Below, piece after piece: positions 16,303-24,612 of a DNA stretch of 64,000 nucleotides (its first letter is position 1; the number at the start of each line of letters is the position of its first letter). The DNA is from Halolamina rubra (GTDB taxonomy: Archaea > Halobacteriota > Halobacteria > Halobacteriales > Haloferacaceae), in NCBI RefSeq assembly GCF_000739555.1, contig NZ_BBJN01000033.1:1-64000 (forward strand). The letters are read 5' to 3'. Made by a program: the position numbers and the translations under genes. Below the pieces are notes generated by a model that had not been told where the DNA came from, ran no database searches, and worked only from the letters and a program-made list of their open reading frames with translations.

Positions 16303-16977
16303 TCAGGCGTCCGCCTCCGTCGCCGCCCTGACGCGGATCGCGTCGGCGATCTCCTCGGGGAGGCTCTGCTCCTCGCCGCCGTCGAGGCGGACCGTCACCA
16401 TCCCGAACGGCGCCACGTCGACGATCTCGACCGTCGTCTCCGGCGTGAGCCCCGCGTCGGCGAGGTAGTCGAGCTCGTCCTGCTCCCGGTGGTGGACCCG
16501 GGAGACGACGACGCTGTCGCCGACGGCGAAGCTGCTCAGCCGTTCGCCCGCCATCTCGTCGACGGGTTCGAGCGTCTCCGTCGGGATCGGGTCGCCGTGG
16601 GGGTCGACCGCCGGATCGTCGAGCGCCTCCGCCATCCGTCGCTCGAGGTCTTCGCTGATGTGGTGTTCGAGCGTGTCCGCCTCGTCGTGGACCTCCGTCC
16701 AGTCGAAGTCGAGATGCTCGGCGAGGTACGCCTCGAGCAGGCGGTGGTGGCGCACCACCTCGAGCGCCACCGTCTGGCCCTCCTCGGTGAGTTCGACGCC
16801 GCTGTACTTCTCGCGGTCGATCAGCCCCCGGTCGTCGAGCTTCTCCATCATGCTCGTCACCGTGGGCGGGGTCTTGTCGAGATACTCCGCGACGGCGGAG
16901 GTGGAGACGGGCGCGCCGTCCTGGCGCTGGAGCACGTAGATCGCCTTCAGATAGTCCTCCATCGCGTCACTCAGCAT
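16303..16977 (-). CDS. DtxR/MntR-type metal-dependent regulator with FeoA domain
   Basis: The product has 224 residues. The winged helix is residues 1-65 (YLKAIYVLQRQDGAPVSTSA, TPPTVTSMMEKLDDRGLI). The metal-binding and dimerisation domain is 66-145 with VRHHRLLEAYLAEHL and DTLEHHISEDLERRM. The FeoA/SH3-like domain is 150-215 (VVVSRVHH, PFGMVTVRLDG). It should bind DNA when loaded with Mn2+ or Fe2+. It precedes the GDT1-type transporter by 2 nt and probably controls its own operon. Confidence 0.92.
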   Translation of the reverse strand: MLSDAMEDYLKAIYVLQRQDGAPVSTSAVAEYLDKTPPTVTSMMEKLDDRGLIDREKYSGVELTEEGQTVALEVVRHHRLLEAYLAEHLDFDWTEVHDEADTLEHHISEDLERRMAEALDDPAVDPHGDPIPTETLEPVDEMAGERLSSFAVGDSVVVSRVHHREQDELDYLADAGLTPETTVEIVDVAPFGMVTVRLDGGEEQSLPEEIADAIRVRAATEADA

Positions 16978-17048
16978 GTCGAACGCTACGTTTCACCGCG
17001 TCAAAAGAACCACGGTCGAACCGCCGGGCCGCGGCCGGGAACTGTGAA

Positions 17049-17054
17049 GTTAAG
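17049..17054 (+). promoter_or_regulatory. TATA-like box of the alpha/beta hydrolase gene
   Basis: GTTAAG lies 27-32 nt before the ATG at 17081. It is a weak match but correctly spaced. Confidence 0.3.
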
Positions 17055-17080
17055 CCCCCGGAACACGTATCTCCAATCGA

Positions 17081-18114
17081 ATGAAACTCCGACGCGCCCT
17101 CAGCTACGCGACCCTCGGGATCGGCGCCGCCGCGGCCACGAACGCCCTCCTCCGGCGCGACGCCGGCGACCTGCCGCCCGCGCTCGACGGGATGCAGCGA
17201 ACGTACCGCTGGCGCGGCATGAACGTCGCCTACACCGAGGCCGGGGAGCCGACGGATCCGGACCTCGTCCTCCTGCACGGCGTCAACGCCGCCGGCTCGT
17301 CGGGCGAGTGGCGCGCGGTGTTCGACGCCCTCGCCGAGGAGTACCACGTGATCGCGCCGGACCTTCCGGGGTACGGGCGCTCGGACCGCCCGCCGGTTCG
17401 CTACTCCGCGCCGCTGTACGAGGCGTTCGTCGAGTCGTTCCTCGGCGAGTTCGGCGACGACGACGGGCCCGCCGTGATCGCCTCCTCGCTCTCGGCGTCG
17501 TACGCGGCCGCGGCGGCGCGAACCGTCCCCGTCTCGCGGTTCGTGCTCGTCTGTCCGACCACCACAACCGGCCCGGGCGGCGGGACGTGGGTGCGCGAAC
17601 TCGTCCGGTCGCCGCTTGTCGGCGAAGCGCTGTTCAACGCGGTCACCTCCAGACCCGCGATCGACTACTTCAACGCCGACCACGCTACGCCGACCCGGAG
17701 GGGCCCGACGAGGAGTGGGCGGAGTACGAGTGGCGCACCGCCCACCAGGAGAACGCCCGGTTCGCGCCGGCGGGGTTCCTGGCCGGCGATCTCGACAGCG
17801 AGCTCGACCTCGGCGCGACGCTCGCCGACCTCGACGCCCCGACGACGATCGTCTGGGGGCGCGAGACGGAGATGAGCCCGGTCGCCGACGGCGAGGAGCT
17901 CGCCCGCGCCGCGGGCGCGGAACTGCTCGTGTTCGACCGCGCGAAGCTCCTGCCCCACGTCGAGCGCGCCGACGCCTTCCTCGACTACGTGCTGGAGGGC
18001 GAACTGCCGGCGGATCACTCGGTGATCCGTGAGTACGACCCGAGCGACCCCGACTCGTCGGACGTCGAGGCCGAGGCTGCCGGATCCGAGACGCAGGACG
18101 CGAACGCGGACTGA
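17081..18114 (+). pseudogene. Alpha/beta hydrolase, reading frame broken by a 1-nt deletion
   Basis: The first frame (17081 to about 17686) encodes the N-terminal half: VLLHGVNAAGSSGEW (oxyanion hole), PDLPGYGRSDRPP and the nucleophile-elbow region AVIASSLSASYAAAAA. After ...IDYFNADH the protein continues in the next frame with YADPEGPDEEWAEYEW, TTIVWGRETEMSP (the Asp-region strand) and LLPHVERADAFLDYVLEG (catalytic His). Total length of 1,034 nt is one short of 345 codons, consistent with a single missing base near 17685-17690. The two halves together make a complete 344-residue hydrolase, so this is a fresh frameshift or a sequence error. Confidence 0.85.
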
Positions 18115-18201
18115 GGGCGGTACAGCTTTCGAGCGACGTTCGTACGCACGCCGCGGCTGGCCAGCGCAGCGGTACGAGGGACGGAGGCGATTATCTCCGC
18201 T

Positions 18202-18468
18202 TCAGGGTCGTCCCTTCGTCGGTCCGGCCGACTCCCGTTCCCCGCGCGTGTCGAACCCGAGGAGCCGGTTCATCGGGCACTTCTGCACGAGCCCAGTGAC
18301 CAGCAGTATCGCGCCGACGAGGAACACGACCACGGAGGTGAGTGCCTGTGGGAAGGGCCCGACCGCGAGCACGAGTAGGCCGGCGTAGCCGGCCACGCCT
18401 GCCAGTATCAGGAGGGGGCCGAGGACGAGCCGGGCGATGCGGTCCGCGCCACCGACGTTCTTTTGCAT
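18202..18468 (-). CDS. YgaP-like / DUF2892 small membrane protein
   Basis: The 88-residue product has the DUF2892 pattern: MQKNVGGADRIARLVLGPLL at the N-terminus, two helices (ILAGVAGYAGLLVLAVGPF and VVVFLVGAILLVTGLVQKC) and the conserved CPMNRLLGF end. In bacteria the same domain is fused to rhodanese in YgaP; here it stands alone. Function is unknown. Confidence 0.85.
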   Translation of the reverse strand: MQKNVGGADRIARLVLGPLLILAGVAGYAGLLVLAVGPFPQALTSVVVFLVGAILLVTGLVQKCPMNRLLGFDTRGERESAGPTKGRP

Positions 18469-18629
18469 ACCTACATCTACGCGCTCTCGGTACTTAAATC
18501 GGGTAGCTGTCGGCGAGCCAAGAGGAAGGCGTGTGGCGCCGGAGAGCAGCTCGTCGAGCTGTCGACGTTCGTCGGTGACGGGAGCGATCCAGGGAGACGC
18601 CGGTGGCTACCCACCGCCTGGATCCCCGC

Positions 18630-19001
18630 CTACAGCGGGCGCAGCACCAGCACGTCGTCGCCGGTGGTCTCGCTCGCGCCCACGTCGGGCTCGACCGCGT
18701 CGCCGATCTCGACCGCTCCGGGCTCGGCGTCGACGACGCCCGTCAGCCGGACGGCGCCGAACTCGGCGACGACGGTGTCGTACGGCGCGTCGGCCTGGAA
18801 CGACGGCGCCGGAACGTGGACGGTCGTGACCGCCGCGACGGTGCCCGTCTCCGGGAGGGGCTCCTCGGCGAACTCGGTCGAGCCACAGTCCGGGCAGACC
18901 CGCCGCGGCGGCAGGTGACCGTGGCCGTTCTCGCACTCGACGTAGTACCCCTCGTCGGCGGCGAACGCGTGCAGCCACTCGTCGAAGCCGGCGTCGCTCA
19001 T
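18630..19001 (-). CDS. Zn-ribbon OB-fold (DUF35) protein, thiolase partner
   Basis: The product has 123 residues: an N-terminal helix, a zinc ribbon (YYVECENGHGHLPPRRVCPDC, ligand Cys residues in CENGH and CPDC) and an OB fold ending DDVLVLRPL. DUF35 proteins bind CoA and bridge acyl-CoA thiolases to partner enzymes, as in the archaeal thiolase/HMG-CoA synthase complex. Its ATG overlaps the thiolase TGA by 4 nt (ATGA), so the two are translationally coupled and probably form a complex. Confidence 0.88.
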   Translation of the reverse strand: MSDAGFDEWLHAFAADEGYYVECENGHGHLPPRRVCPDCGSTEFAEEPLPETGTVAAVTTVHVPAPSFQADAPYDTVVAEFGAVRLTGVVDAEPGAVEIGDAVEPDVGASETTGDDVLVLRPL

Positions 19002-20176
19002 TCCGCCACCTCCAGCACGTGAACCACCGCGGAGGCGACGGTCCCACCCGCGTTGTGCGTGACGCCGACCTCGGCGTCGGCGACCGCGTCGCTGTTGGGG
19101 TGGTCACCCCGGAGCAGTCGCGTCATCTCCGCGATCTGCGAGCCGCCGGTCGCGCCGACGGGGTGACCTTTCGCCTTCAGGCCGCCCGAGAGGTTGATCG
19201 GCAAGTCGCCGTCCGCGCGGGTCTCGCCGCGCCGGGCGGCGCCGAGCCCCTCGCCGGGCTCGTAGAAGCCGAGGGACTCGATCGCGAGCACCTCCGCGAT
19301 CGTGAAGCAGTCGTGGACCTCCGCGAGATCCACGTCGGCGGCGTCGATACCCGCGTCGTCGTACGCCATCGCCGCGGCGTCGTCGGCCGCGGGCGTGCGG
19401 GCGAGGTACTCTCGATCCTGCAGCGCCATCCGGTCGGTGCCCTGGCCGGTGCCGACGACCGCCACGTCGGCCGAGAGCTCGTTCGCCGCCGCGTACTCCT
19501 CGCTCACGAGCACGACCGCCGAGGCGCCGTCGGTGACCGGACAGCAGTCGAACAGCCCCAGCGGCTCGGCGACGGGTGGCGCGTCGAGCGCCTGCTCGAC
19601 GGAGATCTCGCGCTGGTACTGCGCGTACTCGTTGGGGAGCGCGTTGTCGTGGTTCTTCGACGCGACGTTCGCGAGGTCGGTTTTGAGGGTGTCCTCGTCG
19701 ACGCCGAACGCCTCGGCGTACGCCGTCGCCATCAGGGCGTACGCCCCGGGGAACGTGACCCCGGCCCGGATCTCGTACAGCTCGTCGGCGGCGATGGCGA
19801 GGGCCTCGGTCGTCTCCGGGGTGTCGTTGTTGGTCATCCGCTCCATCCCGCCGGCGAGCACCACGTCGGCCTCGCCCGAGCGGACCGTCCGGACCGCCTC
19901 GCGGACGGCGACGCCGGCCGACGCGCAGGCCTCCTCGTAGCGCGTCGCCGGGCAGTCGAGCCCCGCGGCCTCGGCCAATAGCGGCGCCGTGTGGCCCTGG
20001 CCCTCCAGCAGCGAGCCCGCGAAGTTGCCGACGTTCAACTGCTCGACGTCCTCGAGCGGGACGCCGGCGTCCTCCCGCGCGTTCAGCGCCGCCTCGGCGA
20101 ACAGGTCGCGGCCGGTCCGTTCGGGGTGCGAGCCGAAGTGGGTGAGCCCCACGCCGGCCACGCGCACGCCAGTCAT
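18998..20176 (-). CDS. Thiolase-family protein (acetyl-CoA C-acyltransferase / SCP2-like)
   Basis: The 392-residue product has the archaeal thiolase pattern: the active-site Cys in YEEACASAGVAVREA, LAGGMERMTN, VHDCFTIAEVLAIESLGFYE, GGLKAKGHPVGATGGSQIAE with the conserved His, and HNAGGTVASAVVHVLE in place of the usual CxG end. It could make acetoacetyl-CoA for isoprenoid synthesis or take part in fatty-acid turnover. The adjoining DUF35 gene supports an archaeal thiolase complex. No HMG-CoA synthase gene is next to it. Confidence 0.9.
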   Translation of the reverse strand: MTGVRVAGVGLTHFGSHPERTGRDLFAEAALNAREDAGVPLEDVEQLNVGNFAGSLLEGQGHTAPLLAEAAGLDCPATRYEEACASAGVAVREAVRTVRSGEADVVLAGGMERMTNNDTPETTEALAIAADELYEIRAGVTFPGAYALMATAYAEAFGVDEDTLKTDLANVASKNHDNALPNEYAQYQREISVEQALDAPPVAEPLGLFDCCPVTDGASAVVLVSEEYAAANELSADVAVVGTGQGTDRMALQDREYLARTPAADDAAAMAYDDAGIDAADVDLAEVHDCFTIAEVLAIESLGFYEPGEGLGAARRGETRADGDLPINLSGGLKAKGHPVGATGGSQIAEMTRLLRGDHPNSDAVADAEVGVTHNAGGTVASAVVHVLEVAE

Positions 20177-20199
20177 GCATCGGAATTGACGGCGTTCGG

Positions 20200-20205
20200 C
20201 TAAAG
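20200..20205 (-). promoter_or_regulatory. TATA-like box of the thiolase-DUF35 operon
   Basis: CTTTAG on the minus strand, 24-29 nt above the thiolase ATG at 20176. Confidence 0.4.
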
Positions 20206-20282
20206 GCCTGCCGGAGTCGTCGAGCGCGGCCCCCCGGCTGCGTTCCGGCAGGCCCTTCCCGCACCGGTTCCAGGGTCCACGC

Positions 20283-21476
20283 ATGTTCAGCGACGCGTTC
20301 GTCGGACTCACCTGCACCGACTGCGGCGCCAGCCTCACCGTCGACGACGCCGACCCAGAAGCCATCGCCGGCGCCGGCCGGTGCCCCGACTGCGGGGCGC
20401 CCCGAGTTCCGGAGTACGACCTCGACGCCGTCGACGCCGACGCGGTCCGGGCGGGACCCCGCGCGTGGGATCGCGACGCCGTCCTCCCGTTCGACGCCGA
20501 CGCCGCGCTCTCGGCCGCCGAGGGCGGCACCCCGAGCGTCGACGCCCCCCGGGTCGCCGAGGAACTCGACCTGGCGGGCGTCGAGATCAAGGACGAGGCG
20601 CGCAACCCCACCGGCTCGGTGCTGGATCGCGGGCTCTCGGTCGCGGTGACCGCGGCCGACGCCGCCGGCGCGGAGCTGATCGCCTGCGCGTCGCCGGGCA
20701 ACGCCGGCCAGTCGATGGCGGCCTACGCCGGCCAGGTCGACCTGCGCTCCTACGCGTTCGTGCCGACGCGCTCGCCGTTCTCGAACAAGGCGATGGTGAA
20801 CGTCCACGGCGGCGAGATGAAGGTCGTCCCGGGGCGGCTGGGCGACGCCGTCGACGCGCTCGCCGAGGAGCTCCAGTCGGAGTACGTCGACCTCGGCGCG
20901 TTCGCCTCGCCGTTCCGCCACGACGGGCTGAAAACCGTCGCCTACGAGCTCCTCGCGGACCGGGACTGGGACGCCCCCGACGCCGTCGTGCTCCCCGCGG
21001 GCACGGGCGAACTCGTCGTCGGCGTCGTCGACGGCCTCCGGGAGTGCGTGGAACTTGGGCTGATCGACGAGCTCCCGCCGGTGTACGCCGTGCAGGCCGA
21101 GGGCTGTGCGCCCATCGCGGCCGCCTGGCAGGCGGGCCGGGACGACACCGAGCAGTGGGAGACCCCGGACACGATCGTCGGCGAACTCGAGGTCGCGGAC
21201 CCGCCGGGCGGCGCGCTGGCGCTGTCGGCGATCGCGGAGACCGGCGGCGAGGCGCTGACCGTCGAGGACGCCGACGCGCTGGAGAGCGCGGTCGCGGTGG
21301 CGTCGACGGAGACGGTGGAGGTGGGGCTGGCCGGCGGCGTCGCGGCGGCCGGGCTCTGGGCGCTCGCGGCTGACGGCACGCTCGGGAGCGACGACGAGGC
21401 GGTGGTCGTGAACACCGAGGCGGCGACGAAGGCGCCGGACGTGCTCCGGAGCCACCTGATGGGCCAGGGCGTCTGA
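20283..21476 (+). CDS. Threonine-synthase-like fold-II PLP protein lacking the Schiff-base lysine
   Basis: The 397-residue product has an N-terminal zinc ribbon (CTDC at 11-14, CPDC at 34-37) and a fold-type II PLP domain similar to threonine synthase: IKDEARNPTGSVLDRG, ASPGNAGQSMAAYAG, FVPTRSPFSNKAMVNVHGG, LPAGTGELVVGVVDG and YAVQAEGCAPIAAAWQAG. In threonine synthase the motif is NPTGSFKDRG; here residue 114, the lysine that binds PLP, is Leu (codon CTG). The glycine-rich phosphate loop is also altered (PAGTGE). A catalytic role in threonine formation is therefore doubtful; it may be a regulatory paralogue. Confidence 0.82.
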   Translation: MFSDAFVGLTCTDCGASLTVDDADPEAIAGAGRCPDCGAPRVPEYDLDAVDADAVRAGPRAWDRDAVLPFDADAALSAAEGGTPSVDAPRVAEELDLAGVEIKDEARNPTGSVLDRGLSVAVTAADAAGAELIACASPGNAGQSMAAYAGQVDLRSYAFVPTRSPFSNKAMVNVHGGEMKVVPGRLGDAVDALAEELQSEYVDLGAFASPFRHDGLKTVAYELLADRDWDAPDAVVLPAGTGELVVGVVDGLRECVELGLIDELPPVYAVQAEGCAPIAAAWQAGRDDTEQWETPDTIVGELEVADPPGGALALSAIAETGGEALTVEDADALESAVAVASTETVEVGLAGGVAAAGLWALAADGTLGSDDEAVVVNTEAATKAPDVLRSHLMGQGV

Positions 21477-21488
21477 ACGGGAGCCGTC

Positions 21489-21790
21489 TCAGGCGTCGAG
21501 GTCCCAGTCGGCGTCGGACACCTCGACGCGGGCGGCCTCCTCGTCGTCGGCGAGCGCGCGGAACGCGAACGTGTGGCCGTGCCGCTCGAGTCGAACGTCG
21601 ATGCTCCCCGCCTCGACCGTGAACTCTTCCTCGATCCGGTCCGGCCGGTCGTCCTCGCGGTCGGGGGTGACGCCGTAGTCGCGATAGCTGAACTGTGTGG
21701 TCGTCTCGATGAACCCGTCCTCGTCGAGCACGTCGCGTCGACGCCGTCGTGGCTGCTCGTCTCCCGGACGACGAGCGTGTACGTGGTCAT
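21489..21790 (-). pseudogene. Small hypothetical protein, frame broken by a 1-nt deletion
   Basis: An ATG at 21790 opens MTTYTLVVRETSSHDGVDA, and the frame then slips near 21735; the next frame continues DVLDEDGFIETTTQFSYRDY and runs to the TGA at 21489, ending VEVSDADWDLDA. The length of 302 nt is one base short of 101 codons. The joined protein has 100 residues with alternating strands and no family I can name. Neither half alone has a plausible start plus stop, supporting a single missing base. Confidence 0.65.
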
Positions 21791-21916
21791 AACTGTGTGC
21801 ATAGATGGCACGAACCAAGAAATCAACGGCGGGACGCGTCGTTTCGCTGGTCCTCCCCGCCCGAGCGGATGGCCGGCTTCCGGGACGCTTTCCCCGTTGC
21901 CCACGAACGGTCGACC

Positions 21917-22909
21917 ATGTCCGACAGCGCGCTCGTCGTCGGCGGCACCCGGTTCGTCGGCCGCCACACCGTCGAGGAACTGCTCGATCACGGCTACCAC
22001 GTCACGATCTTCAACCGCGGGAACCACGACAACCCCTTCGCCGACCGCGAGGGCGTCGACCACGTCGAGGGCGACCGCCGTGACGAGACCGACCTGAAGG
22101 CCGCCAAACTGTCGGTCGAGCCCGACGTCGTCATCGACTGCGTCGCCTACTACCCCGCGGACGTGGCGATCGCGACCGACATCTTCAGCGACGTGGACGG
22201 GTACGTGTACATCTCCTCCGGCGACGCCTACGGCGCCGAGGAGATCCCCAAGCGCGAGGACGAGACGCCGATGCGGGACTGCACAGAGGAACAGGCCGTC
22301 GACGAGTCCGGCGAGACGTACGGCAACCGGAAGGCCGAGGGCGACCGGGAGGTCGTCGCCGCGGCCGAGGAGGGCGTCAACGCGATGTCGGTCCGCCCCT
22401 GTATCGTCTACGGCCCGTACGACTACACCGAGCGGATGGACTACTGGCTCGACCGCGTCGACAGCTACGACCGCGTGGTCGTCCCCGGCGACGGACAGAA
22501 CCTCTGGCACCGCGCGTACGTCGAGGACGTGGCCAGCGCGCTCCGGGTCGTCGCCGAGGAGGGGGAGCCGGGCGAGTTCTACAACGTCGGCGACCGGACG
22601 GCGGTCACGCTCGACGAGATGCTCGACCTGATGGCCGACGCGATGGACACCGAGATCGAGGTCGTCCACGCGGGCGAGCGCGAGCTCGACGCGGCCGGAC
22701 TCGAACCGGACGACTTCGTCCTCTACCGGGAGTACCCGCACCTGCTCGACACGAACAAGCTCGCCGACCTCGGCTGGTCGTCGACGCCGCTCGAGGCGGC
22801 GATGGCCCGGACCGTCGAAGAGCACCGTGAGTCGGACCGCGACGGCGCGGAGTACGACCCCGGCCGCGAGAACGAGGAGGCGGTGCTGTCGGTGCTCGAT
22901 ACGCTCTGA
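21917..22909 (+). CDS. NAD-dependent epimerase/dehydratase (extended SDR)
   Basis: The 330-residue product begins with ALVVGGTRFVGRHTVEELLD, an NAD-binding motif of the atypical extended SDR group. YVYISSGDAYGAE, then VDESGETYGNRKAEGDREVV, gives the Tyr-x3-Lys active site. RPCIVYGPYDYTERMDYWLD and WHRAYVEDVASAL follow as in UDP-glucose 4-epimerase and chloroplast RNA-binding SDR proteins. The substrate (a nucleotide sugar) is inferred from the family. The ATG at 21917 sits right before the Rossmann motif; the open frame upstream was discarded. Confidence 0.87.
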   Translation: MSDSALVVGGTRFVGRHTVEELLDHGYHVTIFNRGNHDNPFADREGVDHVEGDRRDETDLKAAKLSVEPDVVIDCVAYYPADVAIATDIFSDVDGYVYISSGDAYGAEEIPKREDETPMRDCTEEQAVDESGETYGNRKAEGDREVVAAAEEGVNAMSVRPCIVYGPYDYTERMDYWLDRVDSYDRVVVPGDGQNLWHRAYVEDVASALRVVAEEGEPGEFYNVGDRTAVTLDEMLDLMADAMDTEIEVVHAGERELDAAGLEPDDFVLYREYPHLLDTNKLADLGWSSTPLEAAMARTVEEHRESDRDGAEYDPGRENEEAVLSVLDTL

Positions 22910-22927
22910 AAACGGACGCGCGACCGC

Positions 22928-23623
22928 TCAGAACTCCGTCTCCCGGCTCTCCTCGCTGATGCCGGCGACCTCCTCCTCCAGCCACTCGCGGAACCACTTC
23001 ACGCGCTTCAGCCGCTGGTGACCGATCGACTCGGCGGTGTCGCTCTCGACGCGCTCGCAGTGCTCCTTCCCGCGCTCGAGCACGCGGTCGACCATCTCCG
23101 CGGCGTCCATGTGGGTGCGGGCCTCGTACCCCATCCGGAGCAGCATCAGCACCGTCCCGTTGGCGCCGACCTTGTCCAGCACGTCGCCCTCGATCATGCA
23201 CTGGGTCTCGAGGGACACGTCCGAGAGCGGCCCCTGGTAGGAGTGGTCGGCGACGACGCTGCACACCTCGTCGACGAACGAGTCCGGGAACTCGCCCCGG
23301 CTCTGGAGGTACTCCCGGGCGACGCGCGCGCCGGCGTCGGCGTGGCGGTCCTGCTCGGCCTCGAGTTTCGCCACGTCGTGGAACACGGCGGCGACGCGGA
23401 CGACGTGGACGTTGGCGCCCTCCTTCTCGGCGATGTGGGTCGCGATCTCGACGACGTTCCGGATGTGGTTGAACCGGTAGTCCGCGGAGTGCCACGGGTA
23501 CCAGCGCATCCGCCCGCCGTCGTCCTCGCTCTCGACGCTGGCGGCGAGGTAGTCGTGGACGAACTCCTCCATCTCGGCAAACTCCTCGGCGGAGACCGGT
23601 GCGTCCCTTATCTCGACGCCCAT
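22928..23623 (-). CDS. HD-domain phosphohydrolase
   Basis: The product has 231 residues. HD motifs are HSADYRFNHIRNVVEIATHI, VAAVFHDVAKLEAEQDRHAD (the HD pair) and SVVADHSYQGPLSD, with a late Asp in MIEGDVLDKVGANGTVLMLL. The family hydrolyses phosphomonoesters or nucleotides with divalent metals. No attached domain indicates its substrate. It is convergent with the epimerase gene (18-nt gap). Confidence 0.85.
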   Translation of the reverse strand: MGVEIRDAPVSAEEFAEMEEFVHDYLAASVESEDDGGRMRWYPWHSADYRFNHIRNVVEIATHIAEKEGANVHVVRVAAVFHDVAKLEAEQDRHADAGARVAREYLQSRGEFPDSFVDEVCSVVADHSYQGPLSDVSLETQCMIEGDVLDKVGANGTVLMLLRMGYEARTHMDAAEMVDRVLERGKEHCERVESDTAESIGHQRLKRVKWFREWLEEEVAGISEESRETEF

Positions 23624-23823
23624 GGTCCCCCTCCGCGTGCGTTCTGACAGCGTGCGTAGTTCATTACTGGAGAGGAGGGCCGTTTCGCTCTTAGTCGTTG
23701 CGGGACCGGGAGACGGGCGATCTCGGCCCGTCACGTGGCCGTCGGTCGAATCGGGATCCGGGGTCGCCCCGCGGCCTTGCTGGGGACAGAACCGTTAGGT
23801 GCGTTCGGGTGCTGCCGAGCCGT

Positions 23824-24612
23824 ATGACCGACCAGCGCTACCTCGAGGACGCGACGGTGCGGGAGTTCGAGGCGACCGTCGAACGCACGGTGAGCGACGA
23901 CCGCGTCGTGCTCGATCGCACCCACTTCTACCCCGAGGGCGGCGGCCAGCCCGCCGACCACGGCACGATCACCGACGCCGACGGCCGCGTCTGGAACGTC
24001 GTCGACGTGCAGAAACACGACGGGATCCACCACTACCTCGAACCCGGCCCGGGCGTCGACGGCGACGAGCTCCCCGAGGCCGGCTCGACCGTGACGGGCG
24101 AACTCGACTGGGAGCGCCGGTACAGCCACATGCGCTACCACACCGCCCAGCACCTGCTGTCGGCGCTGCTGCTGAACGAGTTCGACGCCGAGACGACCGG
24201 GAACCAGGTCCGCGCCCACAAGGCGACGCTGGACTGCGCCTACGAGCGCTTCGACGATGACGAGCTCCGGCGGATCGAGCAGCGGATGAACGAGCTGGTC
24301 GAGCAGGCCCGCCCCGTGGAGTGGTACGTGCTCGACCGCGAGACGGCCGAGGCGGAGCTCGACCCCGAGCGCACGCGGCTCTCGCTGCTGCCGGACTCGA
24401 TCACGGAGATCCGGATCGTCGAGATCGGCGGGCGCTCCGCGCGCGGCGCCGAAGAGGAAGGCGCCGACCCCGGGGGCGACGACGAGCCGTTCGACCGAAC
24501 CGCCTGCGCCGGCACGCACGTCTCCAACACCGAGGAGATCGGTGCGGTGACCGTGACGGGTCGGGAGACGAAGGGGAGCGAGGAGGAGCGGATCACGTTC
24601 GAACTCGCATGA
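23824..24612 (+). CDS. alaX: Alanyl-tRNA editing protein (AlaX-M type)
   Basis: The product has 262 residues. The N-terminal part (LDRTHFYPEGGGQPADHGTI) matches the AlaRS-like OB region found in AlaX-M and -L. The editing domain has zinc ligands in HTAQHLLSALLL (HxxxH) and TACAGTHVSNTEEIG (C..H). It deacylates Ser- and Gly-tRNA-Ala in trans. A Glu/Asp/Gly-rich loop at about residues 205-222 is inserted before the CAGTH motif. Its TGA overlaps the next ATG (ATGA). Confidence 0.92.
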   Translation: MTDQRYLEDATVREFEATVERTVSDDRVVLDRTHFYPEGGGQPADHGTITDADGRVWNVVDVQKHDGIHHYLEPGPGVDGDELPEAGSTVTGELDWERRYSHMRYHTAQHLLSALLLNEFDAETTGNQVRAHKATLDCAYERFDDDELRRIEQRMNELVEQARPVEWYVLDRETAEAELDPERTRLSLLPDSITEIRIVEIGGRSARGAEEEGADPGGDDEPFDRTACAGTHVSNTEEIGAVTVTGRETKGSEEERITFELA

